Below are positions 15,412-24,252 of a DNA stretch of 45,503 nt, piece after piece. The stretch lies in contig CALAUL010000002.1 of the NCBI GenBank assembly GCA_937892255.1, positions 1-45,503 on the forward strand, written 5' to 3'. The position numbers were made by a program, and so were the translations under genes. The notes beneath the pieces are model-generated. The model ran no database searches, was not told the origin of the DNA, and saw nothing but the letters and a program-made list of their open reading frames with translations. Source of the DNA: an uncultured Bacteroidales bacterium. Lineage in GTDB: Bacteria; Bacteroidota; Bacteroidia; Bacteroidales; Marinilabiliaceae. Position 1 is the stretch's first letter, and every line of letters starts with the position of its first letter.

Positions 15412-16677
15412 TTAACCTTGATTGTCATTCACTACCGACGAATCGCATATTTTGTACACTTTGTCGTTTCGTCTGACTTTGACCGGTGTCGGCATCGAAA
15501 ATAGGTCTCCTTTGACTACTCTATCTGTCGGCTTAAGGTCCACACGCATTTCCTTTACAACAATCTCTAGTACTCCCGTACTCGGACCCATTATCACTAT
15601 CTTGTCGCCAACACTAAGGTCTCCTGTCTCCATAACAAACTCCCCTACACTTATCTTGCCGAAGTGATTATTGGCTTTTCCCACATATACTTTCTTCTCG
15701 GTTGCCAAATTTCCATATTTCTCACTCCATTCGCCTATCTTTCGACCTAAGTAATAGCCGTCCCAAAATCCTCTATTGAAAACTTTGGATAGTCGCTCGT
15801 CCCAATAACCTATTCCTTTTTGCTCGAATGTTCCGTCACATACCGCTTCGGCTGCCTCGTTGTAGCATTCGCATACTGTCTTGACGTAATCCGCAGAACG
15901 TGCTCTACCTTCTATCTTGAAGACTCTCACTCCGGCATCTATCATCTTATCCATGAAGTCTATCGTCTTAAGGTCTTTCGGCGACATGATATATTTACCA
16001 TCTACAACAAGTTCATTGCCTGTTTCTACGTCGCTTACAAGGTATTTGCGTCGACATACTTGCAAACATGCGCCTCTATTGGCTGATGCTCCCAAGTTGT
16101 CCAATGACAGATAACACTTTCCTGAAACGGCCATACACAACGCTCCATGTGCAAACATTTCTATCTCTACGAGGTTTCCTTTGGGTCCTTTTATCTGCTC
16201 GCGCTCTATGTTCTCATGTATGCGTTTCACTTGTTCCATGTTAAGTTCTCGAGCAAGGACTACTACATCTGCGTATTTGCTGAAGAACTTCACCGCCTCA
16301 AGGTTGCTGACATTACATTGCGTTGATATATGAACCTCTACTCCTATACTCCGCGCATATTGTATGGCTGCCATATCCGATGCTATGATAGCCGTGACAT
16401 CGTTCTCTTTCGCAGCTTCTATCACCTCTTTCATCAGAGGTGTCTCTTCGTCGTATATAACGGTATTTACGGTCAGATATGTTTTTACTCCGTGTTCTTT
16501 GGCTGTCGATACAATCTTCTTCAGGTCGTCGCGTGTAAAGTTATTTGACGAACGCGAACGCATATTTAGTTGTTCGATACCTAAGTATACCGAATTTGCT
16601 CCTCCTTGTATTGCTGCCATGAGGCTTTCGTACGAACCTACCGGCGCCATTATTTCAATGTCTGATCTTTTTATCAT
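15412..16677 (-). CDS. U32 family peptidase-like protein (TrhP/RlhA type)
   Basis: A 421-residue U32 family protein. The signature EMFAHGALCMAVSGKCYLS spans 173-191, and cysteines C181, C188, C204 and C208 are positioned for an Fe-S cluster as in this family. The N-terminal APVGSYESLMAAIQGGANSVYLG is typical. Characterised relatives (TrhP/YegQ, RlhA) hydroxylate RNA bases using prephenate-derived chemistry rather than cleave peptides. At about 420 residues this is closer in size to TrhP (tRNA U34) than to RlhA. It is the last gene of the porQ operon, 15 bases after the LtaS-like gene, a pairing that looks historical rather than functional. Confidence 0.85.
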   Translation of the reverse strand: MIKRSDIEIMAPVGSYESLMAAIQGGANSVYLGIEQLNMRSRSSNNFTRDDLKKIVSTAKEHGVKTYLTVNTVIYDEETPLMKEVIEAAKENDVTAIIASDMAAIQYARSIGVEVHISTQCNVSNLEAVKFFSKYADVVVLARELNMEQVKRIHENIEREQIKGPKGNLVEIEMFAHGALCMAVSGKCYLSLDNLGASANRGACLQVCRRKYLVSDVETGNELVVDGKYIMSPKDLKTIDFMDKMIDAGVRVFKIEGRARSADYVKTVCECYNEAAEAVCDGTFEQKGIGYWDERLSKVFNRGFWDGYYLGRKIGEWSEKYGNLATEKKVYVGKANNHFGKISVGEFVMETGDLSVGDKIVIMGPSTGVLEIVVKEMRVDLKPTDRVVKGDLFSMPTPVKVRRNDKVYKICDSSVVNDNQG

Positions 16678-16692
16678 TGTGTTTTTCCTGTT

Positions 16693-18540
16693 TTATCTGT
16701 TATGAAAGTCGTCCGACATCATCTGCAAAAAGGCTTTTCCTTTGTCCGTCTCTACGCCTTCTCGCTTCAGCCATGTCGACGATATATTGTCCCACACTTC
16801 GTATGTCGAATCATTGATATATCCGTAACCATCGTTAAAGTCATAGAAGCTAAACTCTTCCGTCTGACTATTTAATAGGTCTTTGCTGAAAATATATTCT
16901 CTACTATCCAAACCAAGCTGTCCGAGCAATGTTGCTGCCATATCTATCTGTGTTCCGTAATTGTCAAATATGGTATCTCGCACATCCAATGCTCCTCCAG
17001 TAAAGATAAGGGGTATGTTAAATCGTCGTCTGTCGGTGTTGCCAACATGCGCAGGTCCGCTATGTCCGTGGTCTGCCAACAAGACTAACAAGGTATTGTT
17101 CCACCACTCTGCCTGTTTTGCCTTGTGTATGAAGTCCTTCAGACATTTGTCGGTATAGTACATCGAATTCAGATAGTCATCGTCCACTTGTCGTTCCATT
17201 GGCACTGTGAAAGGCTCATGGCTGCTGAGTGTGAAGAAGAAGTCAAAGAATGGTTCTTCCTGATGGTCTATTACCTCAAGCAACTTATCAAAGACATATT
17301 CGTCATGCGCACCCCACTTGTCACTCATGGCACGACTATCGAAATCATCTTGCGTTATCACTTCATCGAAACCTCCCAACGTGACAAGGGTATTGAAGTT
17401 GTTGAAACTCAAATCCCCTCCGTATAAGAATGCCTGGCTGTCATACCCTGCTTTGCGCAATGTCTGTGATATAATGGGCAATGTCTGTGTCTTATGCGGA
17501 TATTGTATTATGCTCATTGCCGGCGGTGTTGGGTATCCACACATCGTCGCAACAAGGCCTTTTCCCGACCTGTCACTAAGTGCCATTATATTACTGAATG
17601 CCACACTCTCTTTCAACAACGAATCTATCGTTGGCGTGACATTTTCGCCTCCCAAATACTTTATCCCATGCGCCGAAAAGCTCTCCAACAATACAACTAT
17701 GACATTAGGACGTTCGTTCTTCAACACTCTTAGGGGTTCACCTTCTCTATGCATCATTTTATCAAAGAGCCTTTGTGCGCACTCTGTCTCCATAAAATGA
17801 TATTCTATCGTCGTCGCATCGACTCTCTTGAGCGAGTATATGAAGTTCCAAAGCGGATTTAATGCTGTATGATTAGCAAAGAGATTCTGCGAGAAATATG
17901 CACGTCCTGTATTAAGCGGAGCTATACCTAATCCTCCTCGAATGGGTATTATCATAGCTGTTCCTATGACCAACACCACAAGACTCGTCAATACTCGTTG
18001 CCATATCTTCTTCGATGTCTCTTTCGATGTCTCTTGTCCTGTAAAAAACTTTCGCATCATGAGTCTTTGCAATAGGCGTGTCATGACAGCAAGCACAATT
18101 CCCACCGCCAACATCACCACTATCTGAAGTGTCGTAACCGATGCCATGGCGAGTGATATATCCGCCAACAGATGCAACGACGATGCATCAAAATGATTTC
18201 CCCATAAGCTGTACACGTATGCGTTAAGTGGCAACAATACCATCACTATCACAGCCAACACTCCCGAGACTACATTGCACACCGAAAGCAATAGTCGCAG
18301 TCTGACGAAACTACCCAACAAAGCCACTACTGCACAGATTAACAACGCAACATACGACGCTATACTAATGTCAAAGACAATACCATAAGCAAACGACGCC
18401 AACAAGAGGGTTATATCCGTATCCATAGCCAAACTGCTATTTACTCCTAAGAAAAGCAGTCTCTGAAATACAAATATTATTATCCAAAATGCGAAGTGCA
18501 ACAACAGATAACGCACCACCGTCAATATATCACGCCACAT
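16693..18540 (-). CDS. LtaS/OpgB-like sulfatase-fold membrane phosphotransferase
   Basis: A 615-residue inner-membrane protein with five or so N-terminal helices (12-34, 43-62, 64-80, 86-107, 138-160, and one near 183-200), then a periplasmic alkaline-phosphatase-superfamily domain from about 275. Visible metal-site features are VIVVLLESFSAHG (E286), DRSGKGLVATMCGYP with S325 as the likely nucleophile, and LLADHGHSGP. In Gram-negatives this family usually transfers phosphoglycerol or phosphoethanolamine to envelope glycans or lipids. It sits 19 bases downstream of porQ, so an outer-envelope substrate is plausible. Confidence 0.85.
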   Translation of the reverse strand: MWRDILTVVRYLLLHFAFWIIIFVFQRLLFLGVNSSLAMDTDITLLLASFAYGIVFDISIASYVALLICAVVALLGSFVRLRLLLSVCNVVSGVLAVIVMVLLPLNAYVYSLWGNHFDASSLHLLADISLAMASVTTLQIVVMLAVGIVLAVMTRLLQRLMMRKFFTGQETSKETSKKIWQRVLTSLVVLVIGTAMIIPIRGGLGIAPLNTGRAYFSQNLFANHTALNPLWNFIYSLKRVDATTIEYHFMETECAQRLFDKMMHREGEPLRVLKNERPNVIVVLLESFSAHGIKYLGGENVTPTIDSLLKESVAFSNIMALSDRSGKGLVATMCGYPTPPAMSIIQYPHKTQTLPIISQTLRKAGYDSQAFLYGGDLSFNNFNTLVTLGGFDEVITQDDFDSRAMSDKWGAHDEYVFDKLLEVIDHQEEPFFDFFFTLSSHEPFTVPMERQVDDDYLNSMYYTDKCLKDFIHKAKQAEWWNNTLLVLLADHGHSGPAHVGNTDRRRFNIPLIFTGGALDVRDTIFDNYGTQIDMAATLLGQLGLDSREYIFSKDLLNSQTEEFSFYDFNDGYGYINDSTYEVWDNISSTWLKREGVETDKGKAFLQMMSDDFHNR

Positions 18541-18559
18541 TATACCTTTCCGTTTTGTC

Positions 18560-19555
18560 TTATAAGAATCTGTTTAAGTTCGTCGATATAGATATGCTAT
18601 TTTGAGCTCCTGCCTTATGATATTTACCACAGGCGTATGCTATATCTATTTTGAATACACGTAAGCCAAATCCCCACGACAATCCGGCCGCCCCCACATT
18701 GTCACGCAACTCACGCCTTTTACGTTGGTCATATCCCATAGCTACAAAGAAATTTCGTATAGGAGTAAACTCAGCACCTATGACTAAATGACGCATTATG
18801 TTATCTCCCCAATGTATCTTATTGTCTCTGTTGGTACTCATGTTCCAATGAAACAAATCCTTCATCGTCATCGTCACTCTGAATGGTGCATGTTCCGGCT
18901 TGTATGTCATTCCTATTCTCAAGTCGGTATTCAAACTCTCATGATGTGCTTCGGTATGATATGTCTTTATCTGACCTCCCACATTTTTAAGTACTATACC
19001 TACCGCAAAATGATTATCAGCACTCCGATACATGGCACCCATATCCATAGCCAACCCAACAGAACTATACTGTTCGTACTTGCTGAATATCGGCTTCACC
19101 GTTGCTGCCAATGTCAAACGTGGTGTCATCTGACGTGCCACACTCAAATATAATGCCGCCTCTTGCGCTGTAAATGAACCAAGTTCTTGTTCCAGCTCAT
19201 CGGTCCAATCAAATGTTCCATAGTTTATATACTGCACCCCTGCAGACATCGTACCTATCTTGTCATGATGATGTGCATACGCCAACGAGCCATGAAGTAT
19301 CCCCGCCGCAATAGGTGTAATATTGATAGCTATCGACTTATTTAGCGTATCCCTTAGTATCGCCGGATTATGAAAGACAAAGCCCGACTCATCAGTTCCT
19401 AATACCGACTGAGCCCCTCCTATAGCTGTCTGTCGAGCCGTTGTCGGAAGGTCCAAAAACTCATAGGCATTACCCGCACGTCCCTGTGCGTCAACACTAT
19501 GACTCATTAGCGACACGACTGCCACAACCGCTATGCTTCCATATTTCACCTTCAT
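18560..19555 (-). CDS. porQ: Type IX secretion system protein PorQ
   Basis: A 331-residue outer-membrane protein of the PorV/PorQ (FadL-like barrel) family with a signal peptide ending SHSVDAQ. The opening AGNAYEFLDLPTTARQTAIG is characteristic of PorQ, and the later amphipathic strand pattern with a GTFDWTDELEQELGSFTAQE segment agrees. PorQ contributes to cargo processing or attachment in type IX secretion. The core porKLMN genes are not in this window. The promoter is so close to the ATG that the mRNA should be leaderless. Confidence 0.8.
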   Translation of the reverse strand: MKVKYGSIAVVAVVSLMSHSVDAQGRAGNAYEFLDLPTTARQTAIGGAQSVLGTDESGFVFHNPAILRDTLNKSIAINITPIAAGILHGSLAYAHHHDKIGTMSAGVQYINYGTFDWTDELEQELGSFTAQEAALYLSVARQMTPRLTLAATVKPIFSKYEQYSSVGLAMDMGAMYRSADNHFAVGIVLKNVGGQIKTYHTEAHHESLNTDLRIGMTYKPEHAPFRVTMTMKDLFHWNMSTNRDNKIHWGDNIMRHLVIGAEFTPIRNFFVAMGYDQRKRRELRDNVGAAGLSWGFGLRVFKIDIAYACGKYHKAGAQNSISISTNLNRFL

Positions 19556-19559
19556 CTTG

Positions 19560-19567
19560 CAAAGATA
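19560..19567 (-). promoter_or_regulatory. -7 element of porQ, predicting a leaderless mRNA
   Basis: The minus strand reads TATCTTTG followed by CAAG and then the porQ ATG. A start 4-6 bases after the -7 box would coincide with the first base of the start codon. The -33 element is weak. Confidence 0.6.
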
Positions 19568-19643
19568 CTATTTTTATACCACATTAAGCTATATCCGCTC
19601 TATGTTAGTCTCCCTTATTCAATAATCAGATTATCCCAACTCC

Positions 19644-20330
19644 CTAAAAATAGAACTCGTCATCGCCTTGCATCTCCATTGCCTCCGTAAGAAACCTGTT
19701 AAGCGGATACGCCAGTTGCATATCCCGACGCAACATATCTCCAAAAATATCCGACATACACTCAACATCGCTATATGTTACATACGATGATAAATATCTG
19801 TACTTCAGATACTCGTCTCCCCTAAAACCCGTCTCATAGCCTTTGGGAAATTTCTTCATCTTATCTCCGTCATGCAGTCGCATTCTACTTTTGAAATCGT
19901 CATTCTCAACCGCTGCCACTATCTCCTCCGGGAAGTTGCATATCTCACGCCTTATTCGCTTCAACTCCTCCGGTTCAAGACAATACACTCCACCGCCAAA
20001 ATGCGAACTCCCCGGCTCTATATGCAGATAATACCCCGGCATACGACTCTTACGCCCATTCTTGGCTACAAAACAACATATATGTCTCTTATATGGCGTC
20101 TTATCCGACGAAAAACGTGTGTCGCGATAGATACGATAGATACAATCTTTCGCATCGTGCATTCCTACCGACGAGTCTATCTCAGCGATGAGACGAACAA
20201 ATTCGTCTGTAATACGTTCAAATCGATGTTTCACGTCATTGTACCTCTCCTTATTGGCATTAAACCACTCTCTGTTATTGTTGCACGCCAAATCAGTCAA
20301 GAAGTCAAATATCTCTTTGTCTATTTTCAT
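19644..20330 (-). CDS. DUF2461 family protein (TIGR02453)
   Basis: A 228-residue soluble protein of the DUF2461 family, recognised by LACNNNREWFNANKERYND near the N-terminus, a RIYRDTRFSSDKTPYKRHIC block and a GYYLHIEPGSSHFGGGVYCL segment. I chose the ATG at 20330; the open frame extends to 20384, but that stretch contains the promoter. The function of the family is unknown. Its own promoter and the terminator of the rpoZ unit separate it from bamD-rpoZ. Confidence 0.85.
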   Translation of the reverse strand: MKIDKEIFDFLTDLACNNNREWFNANKERYNDVKHRFERITDEFVRLIAEIDSSVGMHDAKDCIYRIYRDTRFSSDKTPYKRHICCFVAKNGRKSRMPGYYLHIEPGSSHFGGGVYCLEPEELKRIRREICNFPEEIVAAVENDDFKSRMRLHDGDKMKKFPKGYETGFRGDEYLKYRYLSSYVTYSDVECMSDIFGDMLRRDMQLAYPLNRFLTEAMEMQGDDEFYF

Positions 20331-20335
20331 AACCA

Positions 20336-20343
20336 CAAAGATA
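20336..20343 (-). promoter_or_regulatory. -7 element of the DUF2461 gene
   Basis: TATCTTTG on the minus strand is separated from the ATG at 20330 by only five bases (TGGTT), predicting a transcript with essentially no leader. It also argues against the longer start at 20384. Confidence 0.6.
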
Positions 20344-20453
20344 ATCTTTTTTTTGCCATCACACACTCTTTCCGACAATAGCACTCAGTTCTCGCAATGC
20401 AATATTCAACGTTGCCTCTCTTACTCTCAGCTTCATCAACAATTCTCAAACCC

Positions 20454-20484
20454 AAAAAGCCCAAGGCTTTGTATGCCTCGGGCT
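20454..20484 (-). terminator. Terminator of the bamD-rpoZ operon
   Basis: A 10-base-pair stem with one mismatch (20458-20467 with 20475-20484) encloses a 7-base loop and is followed on the minus strand by TTTTTGGG. It lies just beyond the rpoZ stop at 20517. Confidence 0.75.
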
Positions 20485-20516
20485 AATTCCTATCTCAAGA
20501 GCTTCAAAGAAACTCC

Positions 20517-20852
20517 TTAATCTTTTTTGTCGTTGTTAGACTTGCGGTAGTAAATCTTATCCTGCACGTACTCCTGAGTAGCAATACTCACCGGCTTCGG
20601 CAAACGCTCATAGTAACGTGATATCTCTATCTGCTCATGATTTTCAAACACCTCTTCAAGGTTGTCTGTATATGAAGCAAACTCTTGCAATTTCTTGCTA
20701 AGCTCCTCTTTCATATCTACACCAACCTGATTGGCACGCTTGGCAATGATATTTACCATCTCATATACATTACCTGTCTTCTCTGACAATTTTACAGTGT
20801 CCCAAGTCAATGTGTTCTGTGGAGCATTGCTTTTTTTGAAATCTACTGCCAT
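20517..20852 (-). CDS. rpoZ: RNA polymerase omega subunit, Bacteroidetes type
   Basis: A 111-residue protein matching the diverged omega subunit of Bacteroidetes in length and in the RpoZ-like helix region VYEMVNIIAKRANQVG, equivalent to the omega core that contacts the beta-prime subunit. The C-terminal SIATQEYVQDKIYYRKS and a Lys/Asp-rich end follow. It lies 23 bases downstream of bamD, the usual neighbourhood in Bacteroidales. It is constitutively needed for polymerase assembly. Confidence 0.8.
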   Translation of the reverse strand: MAVDFKKSNAPQNTLTWDTVKLSEKTGNVYEMVNIIAKRANQVGVDMKEELSKKLQEFASYTDNLEEVFENHEQIEISRYYERLPKPVSIATQEYVQDKIYYRKSNNDKKD

Positions 20853-20875
20853 TTTTTTTGATTTATATTGTATGT

Positions 20876-21802
20876 TTATTTCTTCTCTTCTATCCTCTGT
20901 ATAGCCTCCAGACGTTCTTTCTCTGCACGTGTCCCGAAGTTGCGATAATACTCCAAATCATCTTCAGACGGAGGCAATACCGATTCCACATATTTAAGTC
21001 CTTTCTGCGACGAGTTCAACATTCCTTTCGCTTTATCGGCAAATTTGCTCGCCGGAAATTCATTGGTGAAGGCATAATACTCGTCTATAGCCTCTCTGTA
21101 TCGTTCACCCTGCTTATCCAACACACTGTTGGCTGCCTGTATATACTTGGCCTCCAAGATAAGGAAACTCAACTCCTCACGATGTTTGGTGTCCGGATAT
21201 TTCTTCAAACAGTTCTGAGCCACTATGACAGCACTCCTATAGTTGTTGCCCATATAGTCGCCAAGATCGAAATACAACTTTGCTGTCAGATAACTCTTAT
21301 ACGCCAACTTATCTTGCATCTCTTTCATGAGCGTCTCTGCCTCCGCAACCTTATCACTGCCAGGATATATGTTGAGGAATGTCTGAAATTCGTTTATCGC
21401 ATTCTCAGTGTATGTCTGATCCAAGAGTATCTTTGGCGACATCTCATAAAAGCACTTGCCACACAAAAACTGACACTCCTCACAGTTCTCCGAACTTGGG
21501 TATGTCTTGACGTAATTCTGAAAATAATGCGAAGCAGAGTAATAATCGCCTATCAACATAAGTGATTTGGCATACGTCATCACTATGGTGTCTCCTTTCG
21601 ATGAATTGGTATAAGGTGTCACCAATGGTCCGAGCAGATTGGCCGCACGCAAGAAATCTCCTGAGTTAAAGTACTCCATTCCCTTCTTGTACCACAGTTC
21701 CTTGTCGTTGCTCTTCAAGATGGCCTGATACTCACTGCACGATGAAATTGTCATCGCCAAGAACGCAATCGCTGTTATATGTCTTATTACTTTTCCTAAC
21801 AT
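20876..21802 (-). CDS. bamD: Outer membrane protein assembly factor BamD
   Basis: A 308-residue lipoprotein with TPR-like helical repeats. The signal ends TISSC, making C22 the lipidated residue. BamD-type repeats follow (YKKGMEYFNSGDFLRAANLL, YYSASHYFQNYVKTYPSSE, YTENAINEFQTFLNIYPGS). It anchors the BAM complex that inserts outer-membrane barrels. I chose ATG 21802: it gives the lipobox, has AAGGAG upstream, and the longer frame to 21910 would start on the promoter itself. This leaves a leader of about 100 bases. Confidence 0.9.
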   Translation of the reverse strand: MLGKVIRHITAIAFLAMTISSCSEYQAILKSNDKELWYKKGMEYFNSGDFLRAANLLGPLVTPYTNSSKGDTIVMTYAKSLMLIGDYYSASHYFQNYVKTYPSSENCEECQFLCGKCFYEMSPKILLDQTYTENAINEFQTFLNIYPGSDKVAEAETLMKEMQDKLAYKSYLTAKLYFDLGDYMGNNYRSAVIVAQNCLKKYPDTKHREELSFLILEAKYIQAANSVLDKQGERYREAIDEYYAFTNEFPASKFADKAKGMLNSSQKGLKYVESVLPPSEDDLEYYRNFGTRAEKERLEAIQRIEEKK

Positions 21803-21907
21803 CTCCTGTCTCCTTTGTTCGTTGCTAAGTATCACAATGACCTTTCTTATGCCACGCCTCCTGCAACTTGGTTGATTGATAGAGTCACATTTCTCCAATT
21901 CAACGTG

Positions 21908-21938
21908 CAAAGATAGTCGTTACAAATGTTTTCGCAAA
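21908..21938 (-). promoter_or_regulatory. Consensus Bacteroidetes promoter of bamD-rpoZ
   Basis: On the minus strand TTTG (-33, plus coordinates 21935-21938) is followed after 19 bases by TATCTTTG (21908-21915). This is the best promoter match in the region and fixes the 5' end of the operon near 21903. Confidence 0.8.
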
Positions 21939-22381
21939 CAAAAACTACGCATAAAAGCAAAAAATCAACATAAGTTAAGTTTTTTTTAATGTACATATCT
22001 TGGTTTCTCTCCACTCCTACTGATAGAATGCAATACGGGAGGAGTGATTCATCTAAACAAAGTCTTTTCAGTCCAATGACACACAGAGAGCGACACTTTG
22101 CAAATAATGATATATTGCGATTTTTAAATAAGAAAATTAAAAACTACATTTGCGACGCCGTGGAAATAAACTAATGCCAAAAGAGACAGAAGTTCCACAT
22201 AACAGACATAGAGAAAGGCGCTTGCTACGCTTTGAATTTGACGTCTTGAAACTTCGAAACCTTCAAAACTTGTCAAGTTAGGCGAGCGATAATGCTGGAC
22301 TTCACGTTTTTTCTATGGTCGATGAGAGAGTAAATTAATAACAACGAATATCAGTAGCCCATTATTCACAAAATAAAATGT
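21939..22381. other. Intergenic region upstream of the LRR gene
   Basis: About 440 bases without a supportable gene. A TACATTTG at 22145-22152 could be the -7 box for the LRR gene, giving a leader of some 220 bases. Within that leader CGCTTGC near 22219 can pair (one G-U) with GCGAGCG near 22283, and TTGAA near 22246 with TTCAA near 22262, so a folded leader is possible. I recognise no known riboswitch. Confidence 0.4.
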
Positions 22382-23305
22382 ATGAACAAACGATTAGGAA
22401 TTTTATTGTTATCGATGCTTGGAAGCGTATGTACCTTGGCTTCGGAGACGTGTGTTGAAAATTCTGACGGAGTAAAAATTTGGTACGAATTTGACAGTAA
22501 GACCAAAACCGCGAGAGTGACACATGAAGGAAAAAGGTTCAGATCCTGGGACAACAAGTATACCGGAGATGTAGTAATACCATCAAAAGTGACATACGAA
22601 GGTGTGGAGTATGATGTGACATCGATAGGGAATAGAGCTTTCAGTGCGTGTTTCAATCTGACAAATATATCGATACCAGAAAGTGTGACGAAGATAGAAA
22701 AAGCTGCTTTCAAAGGTTGTAGCAAACTTACAAATGTAACGATACCAGAAAATGTGACTATGATAGGAAAATCTGCTTTCGAAAGTTGTTCCAACCTTAT
22801 AAATGTGACGATACCCGAAAGTGTGACTATGATAGGAAAATCTGCTTTCAAATTTTGTCTCAGACTTACAAATGTGACGATACCCGAAAATGTGACTATG
22901 ATAGGAAAATCTGCTTTCGAATTTTGTCTCAGACTTACAAATGTAACGATACCAAACAACGTAAAATCGATAAAGAAGAAAGCATTCTTGGCTTGTCCGA
23001 GTCTTACAGATGTGACGATACCAAGCAACATAAAATCGATAAAGAAGAAAACATTCGGGCATTGTTCAAATCTTACAAGTCTGACGATACCCAACAACGT
23101 AAAATCGATAAAGAAGTATGCATTCGAGCAATGTGTGGACATAAAAACTCTGACGATATCTGAGGGTGTAAAGAGAATCGGGAAAGGTGCTTTCAGAGGC
23201 TGTGTCAATATTACAAATAAAACGATACCAAGTACCGTAAGAATAGGAAAAGAGAATTTCAATAATCCTTCTACATATTTCAGATTGGGAGTGCCAATAG
23301 ATTAG
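22382..23305 (+). CDS. Secreted BspA-like leucine-rich repeat protein
   Basis: A 307-residue protein with a signal peptide (about 1-20, ending CTLAS), a linker (21-80), then roughly nine 23-residue LRR_5 repeats of the form IPxxVTxIGKxAFxxCxxLTNVT up to about 295. Such BspA-type repeats mediate surface adhesion in oral and gut Bacteroidales. There is no recognisable type IX C-terminal domain, and the protein ends shortly after the last repeat (RLGVPID), so attachment is unclear. Several 69-bp units are nearly identical at DNA level, implying recent duplication. It is monocistronic, with a terminator just downstream. Confidence 0.85.
   Translation: MNKRLGILLLSMLGSVCTLASETCVENSDGVKIWYEFDSKTKTARVTHEGKRFRSWDNKYTGDVVIPSKVTYEGVEYDVTSIGNRAFSACFNLTNISIPESVTKIEKAAFKGCSKLTNVTIPENVTMIGKSAFESCSNLINVTIPESVTMIGKSAFKFCLRLTNVTIPENVTMIGKSAFEFCLRLTNVTIPNNVKSIKKKAFLACPSLTDVTIPSNIKSIKKKTFGHCSNLTSLTIPNNVKSIKKYAFEQCVDIKTLTISEGVKRIGKGAFRGCVNITNKTIPSTVRIGKENFNNPSTYFRLGVPID
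22627..23240 (+). repeat. 69-bp tandem coding repeats of the LRR gene
   Basis: The string TGATAGGAAAATCTGCTTTC recurs at 22761, 22830 and 22899, exactly 69 bases apart, and neighbouring units are similar with the same period. Because 69 is a multiple of three, other frames on both strands also stay open through the array. Confidence 0.9.
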
Positions 23306-23345
23306 TAGCCATGTAAAGAAAAGTAACGACAATAAATCATAAACA

Positions 23346-23386
23346 AAAAGACACATTCAGCACAACGTCGAATGTGTCTTTTATAT
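23346..23386 (+). terminator. Terminator of the LRR gene
   Basis: A 13-bp stem (AAAAGACACATTC at 23346-23358 with 23370-23382) encloses an 11-base loop and leads into TTTTATATTTTA. Confidence 0.85.
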
Positions 23387-23449
23387 TTTACTCCGCCATA
23401 CCATTTTGACAGATGAAGATATGAGTTGAATAGACTTCCTTCTGCTTAC

Positions 23450-23482
23450 AAAAAGCAAAGGACGCCCCAAATGAGCGTCCTT
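23450..23482 (-). terminator. Terminator of the downstream lipoprotein gene
   Basis: An 8-bp stem (AAGGACGC at 23458-23465 with GCGTCCTT at 23475-23482) is followed on the minus strand by TGCTTTTTG. It ends the unit of the minus-strand gene whose stop is at 23508. Confidence 0.75.
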
Positions 23483-23507
23483 GTATGATATTATGCGCAC
23501 GCAAATA

Positions 23508-24089
23508 CTACCATTCTCCACTACGTTCTAACTCAAGAAGTTCTTCTCCCGTACACGGAATGAAAGTAAAAGCATTGTCAAATATGTCGTATATCTTTTC
23601 CCACTGTTCCGAAGCATACAGACTATCAATCATCTCTTTAGCTTTTTGTCTTTGTGCATTAGGGATATATGCAAGAGTGTCGTATCCCAGATAATTATTT
23701 TCCGAATCATAAACATCTCTGATTAGATAGAAATTATCACTATCAAATAGAGGATTGCTTAATACCCCGTTGTTAATGTAGTTTGCACGGATTTCTAAGC
23801 GTTTAGAGAGCGTATCTATTCGTCCGTTGCTAACAGACATATTTTTCTCATCTATGGCAAATAAAATTGACAACGAGCTCATCATATTATGAGACATTAA
23901 CCATATCGAATCTAAACGCAACACCTCACCGGCTGATAACTTCTCTGTATAAACAACATTCTTATTTGCCTTGTCTACCCCATTAATATAAATAGGGTGT
24001 TCGTAGTTGAATCTTCCATTGTCGGACTCCTTTTCACACGCTGTAAGCGTCAAGAATGCTCCCAAAAACATCAGTAAAACCTTTTTCAT
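23508..24089 (-). CDS. Lipoprotein of unknown function
   Basis: A 193-residue protein with a lipoprotein signal; LTLTAC places the lipidated Cys at 18. The mature part is acidic and without low complexity. It contains ANYINNGVLSNPLFDSDNFYL and ends in an acidic helix. I do not recognise the family. The gene has its own terminator and follows the secA-lgt terminator, so it is probably a separate unit, although I see no clear promoter in 24090-24185. Confidence 0.75.
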   Translation of the reverse strand: MKKVLLMFLGAFLTLTACEKESDNGRFNYEHPIYINGVDKANKNVVYTEKLSAGEVLRLDSIWLMSHNMMSSLSILFAIDEKNMSVSNGRIDTLSKRLEIRANYINNGVLSNPLFDSDNFYLIRDVYDSENNYLGYDTLAYIPNAQRQKAKEMIDSLYASEQWEKIYDIFDNAFTFIPCTGEELLELERSGEW

Positions 24090-24185
24090 ATCATTTTATT
24101 TTTATTTAACCTAACAAAATAATGCATATATTTCAACTTATCCAAACATTATCGTTCCTTTCTCAAACGCGACTCATGGAGCATA

Positions 24186-24232
24186 ATAAAAAAAACTGCA
24201 AACTACACTTTGTAGCAGTCTGCAGTTTTATT
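24186..24232 (-). terminator. Terminator of the secA-lgt operon
   Basis: An imperfect hairpin (AAAACTGCA near 24193 pairing with TGCAGTTTT near 24223, with an inner ACTACA/TGTAG stem) is followed on the minus strand by TTTTTTTTATTATG. It lies 20 bases beyond the lgt stop. Confidence 0.75.
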
Positions 24233-24252
24233 ATTTCACATCACATAACTTC

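Noticed and set aside
21803..21910. Extended N-terminus of BamD
   Set aside because: The extension starts on the -7 promoter box and would place the lipoprotein signal internally.
22186..22381. Known riboswitch or structured RNA in the LRR leader
   Set aside because: Only short pairings with one G-U are visible and no conserved riboswitch core is recognised.
22366..23262. Long open frame on the minus strand opposite the LRR gene, plus others in the same region
   Set aside because: They arise because the 69-bp repeat length is a multiple of three, so any frame open in one unit stays open in all. The plus-strand frame has a signal peptide and LRR consensus; the others have neither.
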